A model generated the notes under the pieces. The model searched no databases. It worked only from the letters and a program-made list of their open reading frames with translations, and was not told where the DNA came from. A stretch of 8,099 bases of DNA from Candidatus Halomonas stercoripullorum (GTDB taxonomy: Bacteria; Pseudomonadota; Gammaproteobacteria; Pseudomonadales; Halomonadaceae): positions 1-8,099 of the forward strand of contig DXFC01000316.1 in NCBI GenBank assembly GCA_019114645.1, in the 5' to 3' direction. A program made the position numbers and the translations under genes. Shown here in pieces: positions 6,959 through 8,099 of the stretch (positions are counted from its first letter, which is position 1; every line of letters starts with the position of its first letter).

Positions 6959-7699
6959 TCAACGCGAAGCGAGCAGCGCCTCCGGCAGCCACAACCGTCC
7001 TTCCCGCTTCCAGTGACGCACCAGCACCGGTACCCCTTTGCTGGCAGGTTGGTTGATATGCGCTATCCCCGGCGGGGCCAGTGCGACAGCTTGCGGGTCG
7101 ACTACGATACCTTCCGCCGTGGGCGGCAGGTAATCAAGCAGTGATGCTGCCGGCATCACTGCCAGCGAAGTGCCCACCACCAGCAGCAAGTCGGCCTCGG
7201 CCACCAGCTCACAGGCCTCCTCAAAGTTGGGCACGCTTTCGCCGAACCACACCACATCAGGGCGCAGTTGGCTGCCCTTGTCGCAAACATCACCCAGCTC
7301 GATGCCACCGCGCGGCAGCGGGTAACGCATACGCGCATCTACCGTAGAGCGCGCCTTGAGAATTTCGCCATGCAGATGCAACACGTTACGTGAGCCGGCA
7401 CGCTCGTGCAGGTCGTCGATATTCTGCGTGATGACATTGACGCGAAAGCCGTATTTTTCCAGCGCCGCCAAGGCCTTGTGGGCCGCATTCGGACGCGCCC
7501 GGCGCACCTGATAACGACGCTGATTGTAGAAGTCCAATACCCGCGCAGGATCACGGCGCCAGGCCTGGGGCGTCGCAACGTCTTCCAGGGGGTGCTCCGC
7601 CCATAGGCCATCGCTGGCACGAAAGGTCTGGATACCACTCTCGGCACTGATACCCGAACCGGTGAATGCCACCAGATGAGGGCGCCCATCCTTTGTCAT
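6959..7699 (-). CDS. SIR2-family NAD-dependent protein deacylase lacking the zinc cysteine tetrad
   Basis: Sirtuins remove acyl groups from lysines using NAD, releasing nicotinamide and O-acyl-ADP-ribose. The protein has 246 residues. The NAD motif is TGSGISAESGI at 13-23, with Ser15 where the family usually has Ala, followed by TFRASDGLW at 25-33. TQNIDDLHERAG at 91-102 and HLHGE with catalytic His110 are intact, as is RPDVVWFGE at 146-154. Tyr58 and Arg61 in FYNQRR match the residues that let CobB and SIRT5 remove succinyl groups, so class III desuccinylase or deacetylase activity is likely. The region between His110 and Arg146 has one cysteine (Cys139) instead of the usual two C-x-x-C pairs. 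ATG 7699 is chosen because GAGGAA precedes it at good spacing and family homology starts just after; an upstream in-frame start at 7765 adds unrelated residues. The gene is 95 bases downstream of aceK on the same strand. It is related to cobB but may be a separate subfamily. Confidence 0.93.
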   Translation of the reverse strand: MTKDGRPHLVAFTGSGISAESGIQTFRASDGLWAEHPLEDVATPQAWRRDPARVLDFYNQRRYQVRRARPNAAHKALAALEKYGFRVNVITQNIDDLHERAGSRNVLHLHGEILKARSTVDARMRYPLPRGGIELGDVCDKGSQLRPDVVWFGESVPNFEEACELVAEADLLLVVGTSLAVMPAASLLDYLPPTAEGIVVDPQAVALAPPGIAHINQPASKGVPVLVRHWKREGRLWLPEALLASR

Positions 7700-7703
7700 A
7701 GGT

Positions 7704-7709
7704 TTCCTC
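7704..7709 (-). promoter_or_regulatory. Ribosome binding site of the sir2 gene
   Basis: The minus strand reads GAGGAA, four bases before ATG 7699. It decides the start in favour of the MTKDGRPHLVAFTG form. The remainder of the 95-base gap to aceK (7700-7794) shows no strong promoter or terminator. It holds only a TTCAGC sequence twice in close succession. Confidence 0.75.
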
Positions 7710-7794
7710 GAATCCAGGCAGCCAACCTTAAGGCTGAAGAATGCTGAACAAATCGCCGAGCACAACAGTAATTCGCTCTCGCAGCTATCTGTCC

Positions 7795-8099
7795 CTAATG
7801 TATCAGGCTACTTCCCTCGCCTGCGTCAAAACGCTGCTTATTGCGATAAGGGTAAACATCGATGACACGCCCATCAATGATCGCCTGCTGCAAGCCCTTC
7901 CAGTAATCGGCATCGAACAATTCAGGATGCAATTGATAGAAGATCTCGCGCAATTGGGGATTGGCGAGCATGAAGGGGCCAAATTCCTCGGGAAAAATAT
8001 CATTGGGCCCGACCGAGTACCACGGCTCGCTGGAAAGTTGCTGTCCAGGATACGTTGCCTTGGGAATATGGCGGAAGTTGCACTCCGTGAGGTAGCACA
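7795..8099 (-). CDS. aceK: Isocitrate dehydrogenase kinase/phosphatase AceK, C-terminal end (partial)
   Basis: The final 100 codons are present, ending at TAG 7797-7795; the gene begins beyond the right edge. AceK phosphorylates and dephosphorylates isocitrate dehydrogenase, directing carbon between the TCA cycle and the glyoxylate shunt. The visible part matches the C terminus of the family: CYLTECNFRHIP at the edge, SSEPWYSVGPNDIFPEEF, then LHPELFDADYWKGLQ and the terminal DVYPYRNKQRF. Only the very end after QRF differs freely from E. coli, as expected. The kinase aspartates of the DYDE motif should lie just outside the window and cannot be checked. Whether aceA or other glyoxylate genes are nearby is not visible. 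Confidence 0.94.
   Translation of the reverse strand, partial: CYLTECNFRHIPKATYPGQQLSSEPWYSVGPNDIFPEEFGPFMLANPQLREIFYQLHPELFDADYWKGLQQAIIDGRVIDVYPYRNKQRFDAGEGSSLIH

Noticed and set aside
6894..6992. GTG start for tapT at 6992
   Set aside because: It would overlap the end of sir2 by 34 bases and add 33 low-complexity residues unlike TapT.
7700..7765. N-terminal extension of the sirtuin from 7765
   Set aside because: The extra 22 residues show no sirtuin homology, and ATG 7699 has a good GAGGAA ribosome binding site.
7803..8003. Small minus-strand frame of 66 codons at the right edge
   Set aside because: It is out of frame with the aceK C-terminal reading, which matches the family over its full 100 codons.
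1..8099. A novel defence, mobile or biosynthetic system
   Set aside because: All complete genes belong to recognised families in a normal core arrangement. I saw no transposase, integrase, attachment repeats, CRISPR repeats or toxin-antitoxin pair.

Overview
The window looks like a core-chromosome segment of a GC-rich gammaproteobacterium, most likely a member of the Halomonadaceae (Halomonas-like). This is inferred from the fmt-rsmB-trkA order, a trkA-trkH pair as in Halomonas elongata, and the protein sequences as I recognise them. No database search was possible, so the genus is an inference. There is no phage, transposon, tRNA, rRNA or CRISPR signal. I found no new multi-gene system that I could defend.

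Layout. Plus strand, 1-4776: the 3' end of fmt (initiator tRNA formylation), then rsmB (16S rRNA m5C967 methyltransferase) starting inside the fmt stop codon. A small dodecin flavin-binding protein gene follows. After a 126-base gap with short hairpins come trkA and trkH, the NAD-binding regulator and the membrane pore of the Trk potassium uptake system. Plus strand, 4882-6126: a TraB/PrgY-family protein with a C-terminal membrane region, possibly from its own promoter. Minus strand, 8099 down to 6123: the 3' end of aceK (isocitrate dehydrogenase kinase/phosphatase), a SIR2-family deacylase, and tapT (tRNA acp3U synthase, DTW family). The two gene groups converge, and the traB and tapT stop codons overlap.

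How the genes fit together. fmt and rsmB serve translation. trkA and trkH form one potassium transporter, and potassium uptake is central to osmotic adaptation in salt-tolerant bacteria. The minus-strand group puts a phosphorylation switch of the TCA cycle/glyoxylate branch (AceK) next to an NAD-dependent lysine deacylase. That is suggestive, because isocitrate dehydrogenase is also an acylated protein in E. coli, but a functional link is only inferred. The points most worth a second look are the SIR2 protein lacking the usual zinc-binding cysteines, an 8-T tract at the midpoint of trkA where loss of one T gives a half-length single-RCK protein, the dodecin gene splitting rsmB from trkA, and the overlapping convergent stops.
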